Shown: positions 51,422 through 60,322 of the stretch, in pieces | Numbering within the stretch: the stretch's first letter is position 1 | Layout of the letters: every line of letters starts with the position of its first letter | DNA from: Halostella salina | Lineage (GTDB): Archaea > Halobacteriota > Halobacteria > Halobacteriales > Natronoarchaeaceae | Direction of reading: 5' to 3' | DNA: 64,000 nucleotides | Assembly: GCF_003675855.1 (NCBI RefSeq) | Contig: NZ_RCIH01000005.1 | Location: forward strand, 62,001-126,000 | Program-made: the position numbers and the translations under genes | Notes under the pieces: generated by a model | The model's database searches: none | The model's input: the letters and a program-made list of their open reading frames with translations, nothing else | Told to the model about the DNA's origin: nothing

Positions 51422-52753
51422 CTACTCCACGACAAGCGCGCGCAGATCGTTGAGGTTCGTCCCGGTCGCTCCAGTCTGGAGCAGCGCGTCGCGGTCGTCG
51501 AGGTAGGTGCAGGCGTCGTTGTCGGCGAGCGCGGCCCGGGCGTCGTCGGGGTCCTCGACCGTTCCTCCGTCGACCACCGCCCCCGCCGCGTCCGTCGCGC
51601 CGTCGATGCCGTCCGTGTCGACGGCGGCGACCGCGACCCCGTCCGCTGAACCGCCGACGAGTTCGAGCGCGGCGCTCAGCGCGAACTCCTGGTTGGGGCC
51701 GCCCTCGCCGTCGCCGCGGACGGTCACGGTCGTCTCGCCGCCGGAGAGGATCACCGCGGGCGGCGAGACGGGGTCGCCGGTCGAGCGCGCCTCCTCGGCG
51801 ACCGCGACGTGCGTCTTCGCCGCTTCCCGCGCCTCGCCGCGGACCCGGGCGGAGAGCACCAGCGGCTCGTACCCTCGCTCGCGCGCGGCGTCGCGGGCCG
51901 CGTGGAGGGCGGTGCGGGCGTCCGCGACGACGTGAGTCGTCACGCGGTCGAAGGCGGGATCGTCCGGTCCCGGCGTCTCCGGAACGCCGCCGGCAGCGCC
52001 GCGTTCGAGGTGCTCGCGGACGCTCGCCGGCGCGTCGATACCGTAGCGGTCGAGCACGCCGAGCGCCCCGTCGAACGTCGACGCGTCCGGCGCGGTCGGG
52101 CCGCTGGCGACCACGCTCGGGTCGTCGCCGACCACGTCGCTGAACAGCAGCGAGACGACCGTCGCCGGGGCCGCGCGGCGGGCCAGTCGACCCCCTTTCA
52201 GCGCCGAGAGGTGTTTCCGGACGGCGTTGATCTCGCCGATGTCCGCACCGCTGGCCAGCAGCGCGTCGGTGACCGACTGGAGGTCACTCAGAGTCACCTC
52301 ACCGGCCGGGGCCGGCAGGAGCGCGCTCCCGCCGCCCGTTATCGCGGCGAGCACGAGCGTCCGCTCGCCGGCGTCGTCCGCGGCAGCAAGTACGTCGCGT
52401 GCGCCGGCGACCCCGCGCTCGCTCGGGACCGGGTGGTCACCCTCGCGGACGGTCACGCGCTCGGTTGCTGCCGGGTCGTCCGTCACCACGACGCCGCCGT
52501 CGATCCGGTCGCCGAGGACCGCCTCCAGCGCCGCCGCGACGTGCCCGGCCGCGTTGCCGCCGCCGAGGACGAGCACCTCGTCGTAGTCGCCGAGGTCGTA
52601 CGTCCGATCGTCGACCCGGAGCGCATCGCCGTCGACCGAGACGGCGTTCCGGACGACCGTTCGCGGGTGGCCCGCCTCGATCCCGGCCTCGACGCAGGCC
52701 AGCGCGGCGTCGCGGGCGGGCGTCGTCGCGAGCGCGTCGCGGCGCTCGATCAC
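51422..52753 (-). CDS. Glycerate 2-kinase (GckA-type)
   Basis: A 443-residue MOFRL/DUF4147 family kinase, GTG start at 52751-52753. GGGNAAGHVAAALEAVL is the N-terminal nucleotide-binding stretch; AAITGGGSALLPAP and EINAVRKHLSALKGGRLA the conserved centre; LSGGETTVTVRGDGEGGPNQEFALSAAL the MOFRL domain. It phosphorylates glycerate, feeding glyoxylate or sugar catabolism into glycolysis. The GTG overlaps the stop of the SDR gene (GTGA), so they are translated together. No defects noticed; the start could not be longer. Confidence 0.9.
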   Translation of the reverse strand: MIERRDALATTPARDAALACVEAGIEAGHPRTVVRNAVSVDGDALRVDDRTYDLGDYDEVLVLGGGNAAGHVAAALEAVLGDRIDGGVVVTDDPAATERVTVREGDHPVPSERGVAGARDVLAAADDAGERTLVLAAITGGGSALLPAPAGEVTLSDLQSVTDALLASGADIGEINAVRKHLSALKGGRLARRAAPATVVSLLFSDVVGDDPSVVASGPTAPDASTFDGALGVLDRYGIDAPASVREHLERGAAGGVPETPGPDDPAFDRVTTHVVADARTALHAARDAARERGYEPLVLSARVRGEAREAAKTHVAVAEEARSTGDPVSPPAVILSGGETTVTVRGDGEGGPNQEFALSAALELVGGSADGVAVAAVDTDGIDGATDAAGAVVDGGTVEDPDDARAALADNDACTYLDDRDALLQTGATGTNLNDLRALVVE

Positions 52754-53652
52754 GACCGGACGCCCGCAACCTTCGACACCAGCCGGTAGGCGGCGTCGCG
52801 CCACTTCGCCGGGAGGATCCCGGCGTAGCCGAGCAGGTTTGCGAACGGGCCGACCGGGTAGCGTGCCTCCGGCTCGGTCGAACTCGCGGCGTTCAGGACT
52901 ACCTCGGCGACGCGCCGGGGCGGGACGGAGGCCGGGCCGCCCCCGCCGATGGCGGCGGTGTCGTCCAGGATCTTGTACAGCGAGGCGTACGCGTCCGTCC
53001 GGTCCAGTTCCTCGACCTCGTCCTCCACGCGGTCGCCGAACTGCGTCTCGACCGGGCCCGGTTCGACGAGCGCAACGTCCACGTCGAACGACTCGACCTC
53101 CGCGCGGAGCGCGTCGCTCATCGCCTCCAGCGCGAACTTCGACCCGCAGTAGACGCCGCTCCCGGGGTAGGAGACGCGTCCGGCGAGGCTGGAGACGTTG
53201 ACGATGGTGCCGTCGCCCCGCTCGCGCATGTGGGGGAGGACCGCCCGCGAGAGCCGATGGGGACCGTACACGTTCACGTCGAACTGCCGGTGTACGTCCT
53301 CGACCGGCACGTCCTCGACCGGCCCCATCTGGGCGTAGCCGGCGTTGTTCACGAGGCAGTCGATCCGGCCGGTGTCCGCGACGATCTGCTCGACAACCGC
53401 CTCGACCTGCTCGTCGTCGGTCACGTCCAGCGCGGCCGTCTCGCAGCCGGCCTCGGCCAGGTCCGCAACGTCGTCGGGGTCCCGCGAGGTGGCGTACACC
53501 TGCCACCCCTCGTCGAGGAACGCCTTCGCGGTCGCCCGCCCGATGCCGGAGGAACAGCCGGTGATGAGGACCGTCTTTGCACAGCCGCTCGACTCGTCTG
53601 CCGCGTCGTCGGCCTCCGCCGCGACGGCGTCGTCCGTGGCCGCGTCTGTCAT
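52750..53652 (-). CDS. Short-chain dehydrogenase/reductase
   Basis: A 300-residue classical SDR. After an acidic extension of about 25 residues, CAKTVLITGCSSGIGRATAKA has the TGxxxGIG nucleotide motif, NNAGYAQ is the NNAG motif, and the catalytic set is S (IVNVSSLAG), Y and K (YCGSKFALEA). It oxidises or reduces a small alcohol or ketone with NAD(P)(H). Because the gene is coupled with glycerate kinase, a glycerate or hydroxypyruvate-related substrate is conceivable, but the sequence does not show this. Confidence 0.9.
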   Translation of the reverse strand: MTDAATDDAVAAEADDAADESSGCAKTVLITGCSSGIGRATAKAFLDEGWQVYATSRDPDDVADLAEAGCETAALDVTDDEQVEAVVEQIVADTGRIDCLVNNAGYAQMGPVEDVPVEDVHRQFDVNVYGPHRLSRAVLPHMRERGDGTIVNVSSLAGRVSYPGSGVYCGSKFALEAMSDALRAEVESFDVDVALVEPGPVETQFGDRVEDEVEELDRTDAYASLYKILDDTAAIGGGGPASVPPRRVAEVVLNAASSTEPEARYPVGPFANLLGYAGILPAKWRDAAYRLVSKVAGVRS

Positions 53653-53721
53653 GGTCGAGGTGTCGACCGCGGGACAGTAAAGCTAGCCGGTTCCGGCGCA
53701 TTCGACGGGGGTCGTCGGTCG

Positions 53722-54489
53722 TCAGCGCACCTGCGATTTGACCTCGTCGGCGTAGGCGTCGGCGAGCCGCGTCGGTTCGGGGAGCTTGTACTCCCCGCCG
53801 AGTCCGAGGGTCAGATCGGCCGCCGTCTCGGCGTCGACGCGGTGGCCGGGGCTGACGTACAGCGGGTTGATCGAGGTCGACCCCGAATCGTACTGCCGGG
53901 ACTGGACGGCGTAGCCGATCACCGTGCCGTCCGGGGCGTCCACGTCGCCGTCGGCCTCGACGGCGACGCGCGCGCCCTCCGGGAGCCCGTCGACCGAGGA
54001 CCGCGGCCGGCCACAGAGCAGGCTCTTGGCGACGCCGACGCTGGGCAGGTCGAGACAGACGCCGATGTGCGTCGCCAGCCCGGCCTGCCGGAAGTGGATC
54101 CGGCCGCTCCCGTCGAACAGCGCGAGGTCGGGCGTCGCGTCCAGTTCCTCGAAGGCGGCGAGGATCGACCGACCCTCGCGGAACGACAGCAGGCCGGGGA
54201 TGTAGGGTATCTCCAGCGGCGTGACGGCGTGGGTGCGCTCGATGACCTCGCCGTCCCGCATCGCGACGACGGCGCTCACCGCGCGCTCGTCGAGAAACGC
54301 CTGGTCGACGCCGACGACCGTCGGCGGCTCCGCGCCGGGTGTCGCCAGCGGCCCCTCGGTGACGGTCGCGGGATCGAAGGGGAGGCCGTTCTTGAACGCG
54401 GCGTCGGCGGCGATGTCGCGCTGGAGCGACTCCATCTCCGCGCGGGAGAGCGCGGCGTCGGGGACGTACTCCGGGCGGACCGGCTCCAT
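53722..54489 (-). CDS. nfi: Endonuclease V (deoxyinosine repair)
   Basis: A 255-residue repair nuclease that cuts one base 3' of deoxyinosine. The ATG at 54487-54489 gives MEPVRPEYVPDAALSRAEM. Metal ligands are D in TVVGVDQAFLDE, E in IPGLLSFREGRSI and D in LALFDGSGRIHFR; GVCLDLPSVGVAKSLLCG is the recognition helix. The first base overlaps the stop of the rhomboid gene (TGATG), coupling them. Complete, and within the family's usual length of 220-260. Confidence 0.94.
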   Translation of the reverse strand: MEPVRPEYVPDAALSRAEMESLQRDIAADAAFKNGLPFDPATVTEGPLATPGAEPPTVVGVDQAFLDERAVSAVVAMRDGEVIERTHAVTPLEIPYIPGLLSFREGRSILAAFEELDATPDLALFDGSGRIHFRQAGLATHIGVCLDLPSVGVAKSLLCGRPRSSVDGLPEGARVAVEADGDVDAPDGTVIGYAVQSRQYDSGSTSINPLYVSPGHRVDAETAADLTLGLGGEYKLPEPTRLADAYADEVKSQVR

Positions 54490-55439
54490 CAGAACGGGCC
54501 GCGACCGCGGCCGGGACCGCCGGGGCCGCCCGGCCCACCGCCGCCGCCGAAGCGCATCCGGTTGGGCGTGCTGACGCCCTTGTTCTTGACGTGCTGGCCG
54601 TAGGTCAGCCCGACCGCGAGCCCGACGAGGTGGGCGGCGTTCGCCACGTTCGCGCCGGCCAGGCTCGGCCCGATGATGCCGAGCACGCTGATCACCGCGT
54701 AGAAGCCCGTGATGACCCAGATGGGCACGGGGACGAGGAAGTACAGCAGGACGCGCATGTCGGGGTTGAGCACCGTCAGCACGCCCATGATCGCCAGCCC
54801 CGCGCCGCTTGCCCCGACGACGCCGCCGCCGACCCCGACGCCCTGGAACAGCTGGAGCAGGATCTGGGCCAGTCCGGCGGCCATCCCGCTGCCCAGGAAC
54901 AGCAGCGTGAAGTTCCGCGACCCGACGTAGCGCTCGACGTGCTGGCCGAAGAAGTAGACGACGATGCTGTTGACGGCGATGTGGCCGAAGCCGCCGTGGG
55001 CGAACACCGACGTGACCCACGTCCAGACGTACTCGGGGTGCTGGGGCGTCAGTACGAAGATGCTGCGGTAGAGCTCGAACTCCGGGGTCCCGGCGAAGTT
55101 GACTGCCGGACCGAGGACCGTCTGTGCGATCAGCTGGAGCGCGAACGTGATCCACATCAGCCCGAGGAAGACGAACGTCATGTTCCCCCGGAAGTAGCCC
55201 AGCGGGCCGCCGACGCCGGTGTTCAGACCGATGCGGTCAGTGAGACCGCCCGAACTCCCCTCGTCGCGGACGCTGTCGTCGAAGCCGCTGTCGAACACGC
55301 CGTCCGGGTCCCCCCAGTCCTCCAGCCCCGGACAGCCGTGATTCTCCGGCAGACGGTGCTCGGCGCAGTACGTGCCACCGCAGTGCCGGCAGTTGTACGG
55401 CATGTTCTCGTCCTTGCCACACTGGTCGCACGTCGCCAT
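54489..55439 (-). CDS. Rhomboid intramembrane protease with AN1-type zinc finger
   Basis: A 316-residue fusion from the ATG at 55437-55439. Residues 1-35 (CDQCGKDENMPYNCRHCGG, CAEHRLPENHGC) match an AN1 zinc finger. Six to seven helices follow, with the catalytic dyad serine in GASGAGLAIMG and histidine in NAAHLVGLAVGL, and the H-x3-N of TM2 in GHIAVNSIVVYFFG. The C terminus is Gly/Pro/Arg-rich. It cleaves membrane proteins within the bilayer; the finger may bind substrates or ubiquitin-like proteins. The family is known in haloarchaea. Confidence 0.92.
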   Translation of the reverse strand: MATCDQCGKDENMPYNCRHCGGTYCAEHRLPENHGCPGLEDWGDPDGVFDSGFDDSVRDEGSSGGLTDRIGLNTGVGGPLGYFRGNMTFVFLGLMWITFALQLIAQTVLGPAVNFAGTPEFELYRSIFVLTPQHPEYVWTWVTSVFAHGGFGHIAVNSIVVYFFGQHVERYVGSRNFTLLFLGSGMAAGLAQILLQLFQGVGVGGGVVGASGAGLAIMGVLTVLNPDMRVLLYFLVPVPIWVITGFYAVISVLGIIGPSLAGANVANAAHLVGLAVGLTYGQHVKNKGVSTPNRMRFGGGGGPGGPGGPGRGRGPF

Positions 55440-55574
55440 TGCCACGTCCTTCGGGTGGCCCCCCAATGGGGCTTTTGGTCGGCGAGGTGGCCGGGACGGC
55501 TCCGGTCCCCGGCAGTCACAGGACCGAACGGTCGCGTCGGGACGCTTTTGCCGGTCGCGGTCCGATAGTTTGCC

Positions 55575-56015
55575 GTGCAAGAGTACGAGCGAAAACAGCT
55601 CCTCGCGAAGATCGAGCGCGAGGGGGCGACCGTGGGCGCGGCGATCCCCGACCGCATCACGGTCCAGGGCGAGGAGATCGACCTGCAGGAGTTCGTCTTC
55701 GAGATCAAGCGACGGGACACGGTACCGCCGGGGGAGCGAGAGCGCGTCGAACAGGCGAAGAAGAACCTCCGCCGCGAGCGCCTCCAGCGCAAGCAGACCC
55801 TCGAAGCCGGCGAGGTGAGCTACGAGGAGGGCGAGGAACTCGTCCGGGCGATAATCGGCATCGAGCGCGCACTGAACGCCCTGGAGAGCCTCTCACCGAC
55901 CGACATCGAGCGCGAGGAGGAGGTCCAGGAGATGACCGACCGCAAGCGCTGGATGAACTTCCTGCAGAAGGCGCTCGGCAAGAAGGACGCCTCCACCGGG
56001 GGACCGGGGCTATGA
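55575..56015 (+). CDS. Conserved haloarchaeal hypothetical protein
   Basis: A 146-residue charged, mostly helical protein that begins at GTG 55575 (MQEYERKQLLAKIEREGATV). The first half has a small beta turn (IPDRITVQGEEIDLQEFVFE), the second long basic/acidic helices (RERVEQAKKNLRRERLQRK). No metal-binding or catalytic motif is evident. Its TGA overlaps the polX ATG at 56012 in the ATGA arrangement, linking it to DNA repair by context. A direct role is not known. I recall a family name DUF5788, unverified. Confidence 0.82.
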   Translation: MQEYERKQLLAKIEREGATVGAAIPDRITVQGEEIDLQEFVFEIKRRDTVPPGERERVEQAKKNLRRERLQRKQTLEAGEVSYEEGEELVRAIIGIERALNALESLSPTDIEREEEVQEMTDRKRWMNFLQKALGKKDASTGGPGL

Positions 56016-57754
56016 ACGACGAGGTCGCCGACCGGTTCGAGGAGATGGCGGACCTGCTCGCGGCGAAAGGGGTCGACTACAAACCCCGCGCCTACCGCCG
56101 CGCCGCCGAGAACATCCGGGAGTTCCCGCGCCCGATCGACGAACGTGCGATACAGGGGCCGGACGCGGTCGAGGTGATCGACGGCGTCGGCGAGGCGCTC
56201 GCCGAGAAGGTCGTCGAGTACGTCGAGACCGGCGAGATAGCGGAACTGGAGGCGCTTCGCGACGAACTCCCGGTCGAGATGGACGCGCTGACGCGGGTCG
56301 AGGGGGTCGGCCCGAAGACGGTTGGGGACCTGTACGAGGCGCTCGGGATCCGGACCCTCGACGACCTCGAACGGGCCGCTCGCGAGGGGGAAATCCGCGA
56401 GGTCAAGGGGTTCGGGGAGAAGACGGAGGCGAACATCCTCGACAACGTCGACTTCGCCCGGCAGGCGACCGAGCGCCAGCGGATCGGGGAGGCCAGACCG
56501 CTCGCCGACGAGGTGCTCGACCTGCTCGACGGGGTCGGACCGGTCCAGAGGGCCGAGGTCGCAGGCTCGCTCCGCCGCTGGCGCGAGACGATCGGGGACG
56601 TGGACGTGCTGGCCGCGAGCGACGACGCCGGGGCGGTCGTCGACGCCTTCACCGACTGGGAGCGCGCCGACGAGACCATCGAAGCCGGAACGATCAAGGC
56701 CAGCGTCCGCGCCGACGGCGTCAGGGTCGACCTCCGCGTTGTCACCCCCGCCGAGTTCGGCAGCGCGCTCCAGTACTTCACGGGGAGCAAGGACCACAAC
56801 GTCCGCCTGCGGAACTACGCGATCGACCGCGACATGAAGCTGAACGAGTACGGCGCGTTCGACGTGAGCGAGCTAGACGGGAAGGGGGACGACCAGCGCG
56901 CCGGCGAGCGCGTCGCCGGCGAAACCGAGACGGGGATGTACGGGGCGCTCGACCTCCCGTGGATCCCGCCGGAACTCCGCGAGGACACCGGGGAGATCGC
57001 GGCCGCGGAAGCGGGCGACCTCCCCGATCTCGTCGCGGTCGACGACGTCCGCGGCGACCTCCACACCCACACGATCTGGTCCGACGGGACCACCTCGATC
57101 GAGCCGATGGTCGAGGCCGCGGCCGAGCGCGGCTACGACTACCACTGCGTCACCGACCACGCGACCGGCCCGGGGATGGTCGGCGGCGTCGGGCTCACCG
57201 ACGAGGAACTCCGGGACCAGATCGACGCGGTCCGCGAGGTGGCCGCGGAGGCTCCGATCGACGTGTTCGCCGGCGTCGAGGCGAACGTCGACGCTGAGGG
57301 CAGGATCAGCGTCGCGGACGACGTGCTGGCCGACCTCGACATCGTCGTCGCCTCGCCACACAGCGCGCTCGACCAGCCCGAGGACGCGGCGACCGAGCGG
57401 CTGGTCGCCGCCGTCGAGCATCCCGAGGTCGACGTGCTGGGCCACCCGAGCGGCCGGAAGATCAACCGCCGGAGCGGCCTCGACTTCGACGCGACGGTCG
57501 TCGCCGAGGCGGCGGCCGCCGCGGGCACCGCGCTCGAAGTGAACGCGAACCCGGCTCGTCTCGACCTGCGGGACGACGCCGTCAGGACCGCCGTCGAGGC
57601 CGGCGCTCCGGTCGCGGTGAACACGGACGCTCACAGCCCTGCCGAGTTCGACCTGATCCGCTACGGCGTCCACACCGCCCGGCGCGGCTGGGCGGAGGCC
57701 GCCGACGTGGTCAACACCCGCGACGCCGACGGCCTCCGTGACTTTCTGGGCTAA
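56012..57754 (+). CDS. polX: Family X DNA polymerase with PHP domain
   Basis: A 580-residue repair polymerase. Helix-hairpin-helix motifs (DGVGEALAEKVVEYVE; VEGVGPKTVGDLYEALG) lead to the polymerase-beta fold, where the catalytic aspartates are in GSLRRWRETIGDVDVLA and RVDLRVV. The C-terminal PHP domain (about 345-580) has DLHTHTIWSDG, YHCVTDHA and later Asp/His, giving a metal nuclease for 3'-5' proofreading. This is the common bacterial/archaeal PolX layout. It overlaps both neighbours by a few bases, in one transcript with 55575 and 57754. Confidence 0.94.
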   Translation: MNDEVADRFEEMADLLAAKGVDYKPRAYRRAAENIREFPRPIDERAIQGPDAVEVIDGVGEALAEKVVEYVETGEIAELEALRDELPVEMDALTRVEGVGPKTVGDLYEALGIRTLDDLERAAREGEIREVKGFGEKTEANILDNVDFARQATERQRIGEARPLADEVLDLLDGVGPVQRAEVAGSLRRWRETIGDVDVLAASDDAGAVVDAFTDWERADETIEAGTIKASVRADGVRVDLRVVTPAEFGSALQYFTGSKDHNVRLRNYAIDRDMKLNEYGAFDVSELDGKGDDQRAGERVAGETETGMYGALDLPWIPPELREDTGEIAAAEAGDLPDLVAVDDVRGDLHTHTIWSDGTTSIEPMVEAAAERGYDYHCVTDHATGPGMVGGVGLTDEELRDQIDAVREVAAEAPIDVFAGVEANVDAEGRISVADDVLADLDIVVASPHSALDQPEDAATERLVAAVEHPEVDVLGHPSGRKINRRSGLDFDATVVAEAAAAAGTALEVNANPARLDLRDDAVRTAVEAGAPVAVNTDAHSPAEFDLIRYGVHTARRGWAEAADVVNTRDADGLRDFLG

Positions 57755-58203
57755 TGCGGCTCCTCCTCGACGCGATGTGTGGCGGCGTCCGGTCCCACCT
57801 CCGGATGTGTGGCTACGACGCCGCGTACGCGCTCGACCGCGGGGTCGAGGACGATGACGCCCTCCTGCGGATCGCCAGCGACGAGGACCGGACGCTGGTC
57901 ACTCGCGATAGGAGCCTCGCCGGTCGCGCCGACGACGCGATCTCGCTCGGTTCGACCGACACCGACGAACAGCTACGGGCACTCGCCGCCGGACTGGACC
58001 TCTCGCTCGACGACGACCCATCGCGCTGTGGCGCGTGCAACGGGGCGCTCGAACCGACCGAGGTCGGGACCCCCGACTACGCGCCGGACCCGTCCGAGGA
58101 GTCGGTCTGGCGGTGCCGGGACTGCGGGCAGTGCTTCTGGACGGGCAGTCACTGGGACCGCGTCGCGGAGACGCTGGCGGCGGTCGAGGAATCGAGCGGC
58201 TAG
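57754..58203 (+). CDS. Mut7-C RNase-domain protein
   Basis: A 149-residue PIN-like Mut7-C protein. MRLLLDAMCGGV with its Asp and LVTRDRSLAGRA form the acidic RNase-like site; the C-terminal treble-clef-like module has Cys pairs C-x2-C (CGACNG) and C-x2-C-x2-C (CRDCGQC). It is proposed to cut RNA, based on the nematode Mut-7 relation. The ATG overlaps the polX stop (TAATG). Its end overlaps the convergent gene by four bases. Cytosolic. Confidence 0.88.
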   Translation: MRLLLDAMCGGVRSHLRMCGYDAAYALDRGVEDDDALLRIASDEDRTLVTRDRSLAGRADDAISLGSTDTDEQLRALAAGLDLSLDDDPSRCGACNGALEPTEVGTPDYAPDPSEESVWRCRDCGQCFWTGSHWDRVAETLAAVEESSG

Positions 58204-59162
58204 TTGTTCGGCTCCCACTGGTCGCAGGCTTCCATGTCGTCCATGCGCTCGCCGTGGTAGCCACAGTAGGGCTGCATCCCGCGACCCGTCCGGACGTACT
58301 CGAAGTGCTCGCAGTTGCCGCAGTACGTGTCCGTCAGTTCCGTCGGCGACGGCCCGTCGTCCATCACTTCGCCGTCGTCCTGTCGACCGTCCAGCGGCGA
58401 CGTGATGTCGCTGGCCGCCGAGCCGCCGTCGCTCGCCGGGCCGGGCGTTCCGCCCGATCCTCCGGTCGCCGGCTCGGCGACGGACCCGGACGCTCCGCCG
58501 GACGCCGTGGTCTCCCCGCGGCTGGACCCGGCGGATCTGCCCGTCTGGGTCGACCCCTTGTCGGGACGGTTCGTCTGCGTCTCCACCTCGCCGTCCGGCG
58601 TCTCGCCGAAGGTGCCGATGCTGCCGAACCCCTCGCCCAGTTCGGAGCGGTCGACCTCGATAACCTTCGTCTCGCCCTGTTTCGTCACCTCCATCCGGAC
58701 GGTGCCGCCGGGGTCGTTGCGCCGCTTGAACGTAGCGATCCCGGCGAACAGGCAGCCGATGAGCGTGATCACGCCGAGGAAGTACACCGCGGTCACGACG
58801 AACGTCAGGTCGCGCCCGTACCCGGCCCAGTGGTCGGGGTACGCGTACCAGAACAGCGCGACGCCGAGCGCCGTGACGCTCGCGCCGATGGCCGCCGCCG
58901 CCCGGATCCGCGTCTCGGCGGGGAGCACGGTGAACACCCCGAGGACGACCGTCGGGAACCCGACGCCGCCGAGCACCCCGGCGACGAGCCGGCTCCCGAA
59001 CCGGTCGACGCCCGCGGCGGCGAGCACGCCCGTCGTGGCGACCACCATGCCGACGACGGCCAGCGCCGCACCGACGAGGAACAGCCCCGTCCCGAGATAC
59101 AGGCGGCGAACGCTCTGTACCTCCCCGACGTGCCCCTCGTACACCTCTTCGAGACTCGTCAT
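58200..59162 (-). CDS. Four-helix membrane protein with C-terminal cysteine domain
   Basis: A 320-residue protein from the ATG at 59160-59162. Four helices occupy about 20-145; residues 150-285 are a Gly/Ser/Thr-rich, disordered cytosolic linker. The C terminus has a compact cysteine module (YCGNCEHFEYVRTG..MQPYCGYHGERM..CDQW) resembling small zinc-binding domains found at the ends of haloarchaeal proteins. Function is not known; it may be a membrane-bound regulator or scaffold. It converges with the Mut7-C gene. Confidence 0.85.
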   Translation of the reverse strand: MTSLEEVYEGHVGEVQSVRRLYLGTGLFLVGAALAVVGMVVATTGVLAAAGVDRFGSRLVAGVLGGVGFPTVVLGVFTVLPAETRIRAAAAIGASVTALGVALFWYAYPDHWAGYGRDLTFVVTAVYFLGVITLIGCLFAGIATFKRRNDPGGTVRMEVTKQGETKVIEVDRSELGEGFGSIGTFGETPDGEVETQTNRPDKGSTQTGRSAGSSRGETTASGGASGSVAEPATGGSGGTPGPASDGGSAASDITSPLDGRQDDGEVMDDGPSPTELTDTYCGNCEHFEYVRTGRGMQPYCGYHGERMDDMEACDQWEPNN

Positions 59163-59294
59163 GTCACCCCTTTGCGGGGCCTCACACAAAACACTACGTC
59201 AGACATCGGGCGGTCGGCGGCGAGGACCGCGGCCGCCGGCGGCAGGTCGCTCGCAAGCGAAAGGACTAATCGCGGCGCTTCCGAACGCCCGGGT

Positions 59295-59588
59295 ATGGCT
59301 GACGACGACGAGGAAACCGAGGAAGCGCCCGCCGTCGAACTCGGCGAGGGCGAGTCCGTCGAGGGCGCGCCGATTGCCCGCGTCGCCTCGCGGCTGACCT
59401 GGCCGAAGGAGCGCAGCGAGATCGAACGCCAGGAGGGCGACGCGGTCATCCGGACGCCGGACGGCCCGACGACGCTCGCCGACGTGCTCCCCGAGACGGA
59501 CACGACGTACTTCGACCGCCGGCAGGAGTTCGTCGACGAGGTCGAGGCCGTCGTCGGGACCGGCCCCGTCGCAACCGCAGACGAGTGA
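59295..59588 (+). CDS. Small acidic haloarchaeal protein
   Basis: A 97-residue soluble protein beginning at ATG 59295. An acidic N-terminus (DDDEETEEAPAVELGEGES) is followed by a compact part: VEGAPIARVASRLTWPKERSEI, DAVIRTPDGPTTLADVLP and DTTYFDRRQEFVDEVEAVVG, which resemble a conserved small-protein family in haloarchaea (DUF5789-like, from memory). No motif of function is clear. Its stop is followed after one base by the GTG of the CPBP-like gene. Confidence 0.82.
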   Translation: MADDDEETEEAPAVELGEGESVEGAPIARVASRLTWPKERSEIERQEGDAVIRTPDGPTTLADVLPETDTTYFDRRQEFVDEVEAVVGTGPVATADE

Positions 59589-59589
59589 C

Positions 59590-60267
59590 GTGAACGTCGA
59601 CGCCGTCCGCCGCTACGCGGTCGACCTCTCCTGGGTGCAGAAGTCGCTGCTTTTCGGGGCGCTCGTCACCGCGGTCTGGATGTACGGCGTCGAACCGGGC
59701 CTCGACAACCGCGTGGTGTTCGACACGCTCGTGTTCATCGTCGGGCCGCTCGCGCTCGGCCTCTCCCACGGTCGGCGGATCGGCTGGCGCGTCGACCGGA
59801 CCGCCCTCCGCAACACCGTTTTGCTCGCCGCCTTCGTCCTCCCCTTCTACCTCGTCGGGTCGTCGCTCCCGACGATCCGGGCGTTCTATCCGATCTGGGA
59901 GACCAGTACAGCGCCCGGGGAGTTCGTCCCGCACGCGATAAAGCTGTTCACGCTTGCTGTAGCTGCGGAGACCTACTATCGCGGCCTACTCTGTGTCGGC
60001 GTCAGCGAGATCGGGTTCAAGAGCGTGTTCATCAGCCCGGTGGTCTACGCCCTGCATCACTTCCACAAGCCGCCGATCGAGTTCGTCCTCTCGGGCCCGA
60101 CGGACGTGCTGTTCGGCGCGGTCGACTACAAGAGCAACTCCATCCTCCCCTCCGTGGTCGCCCACGGCGCGGGCCTCGTCCTGCTGGACTGGCTCGTCCT
60201 CCACCCGCCGCTGTTGCCGCCGGAGACGGTCGTCCGGTGGCTCCGCTGGATCCCGCTTCCGCTGTGA
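59590..60267 (+). CDS. CPBP-family membrane protein with altered active site
   Basis: A 225-residue protein with about six helices and GTG start at 59590. The CAAX-protease/bacteriocin-processing pattern is seen as AAETYYRGLL, where EExxxR is usual, then YALHHFHKPP and VVAHGAGLVLLDW. The first glutamate of EExxxR, part of the catalytic metal site, is Ala. The other histidines are kept. It may be an inactive relative or have a shifted site. Membrane-located; target unknown. It is paired with the small acidic gene before it. Confidence 0.8.
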   Translation: MNVDAVRRYAVDLSWVQKSLLFGALVTAVWMYGVEPGLDNRVVFDTLVFIVGPLALGLSHGRRIGWRVDRTALRNTVLLAAFVLPFYLVGSSLPTIRAFYPIWETSTAPGEFVPHAIKLFTLAVAAETYYRGLLCVGVSEIGFKSVFISPVVYALHHFHKPPIEFVLSGPTDVLFGAVDYKSNSILPSVVAHGAGLVLLDWLVLHPPLLPPETVVRWLRWIPLPL

Positions 60268-60322
60268 CCCGCGTCCGTTGTTCGCCGGTGAGATTTAGAG
60301 GTCGGCGTTACAACGTTCGGCC

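Noticed and set aside
51422-54538. 1038-codon minus-strand frame that seems to fuse several proteins
   Set aside because: Only its last 443 codons match a family (glycerate kinase). The rest is the out-of-frame shadow of the SDR gene and part of endonuclease V; the GTG at 52753 is the natural start.
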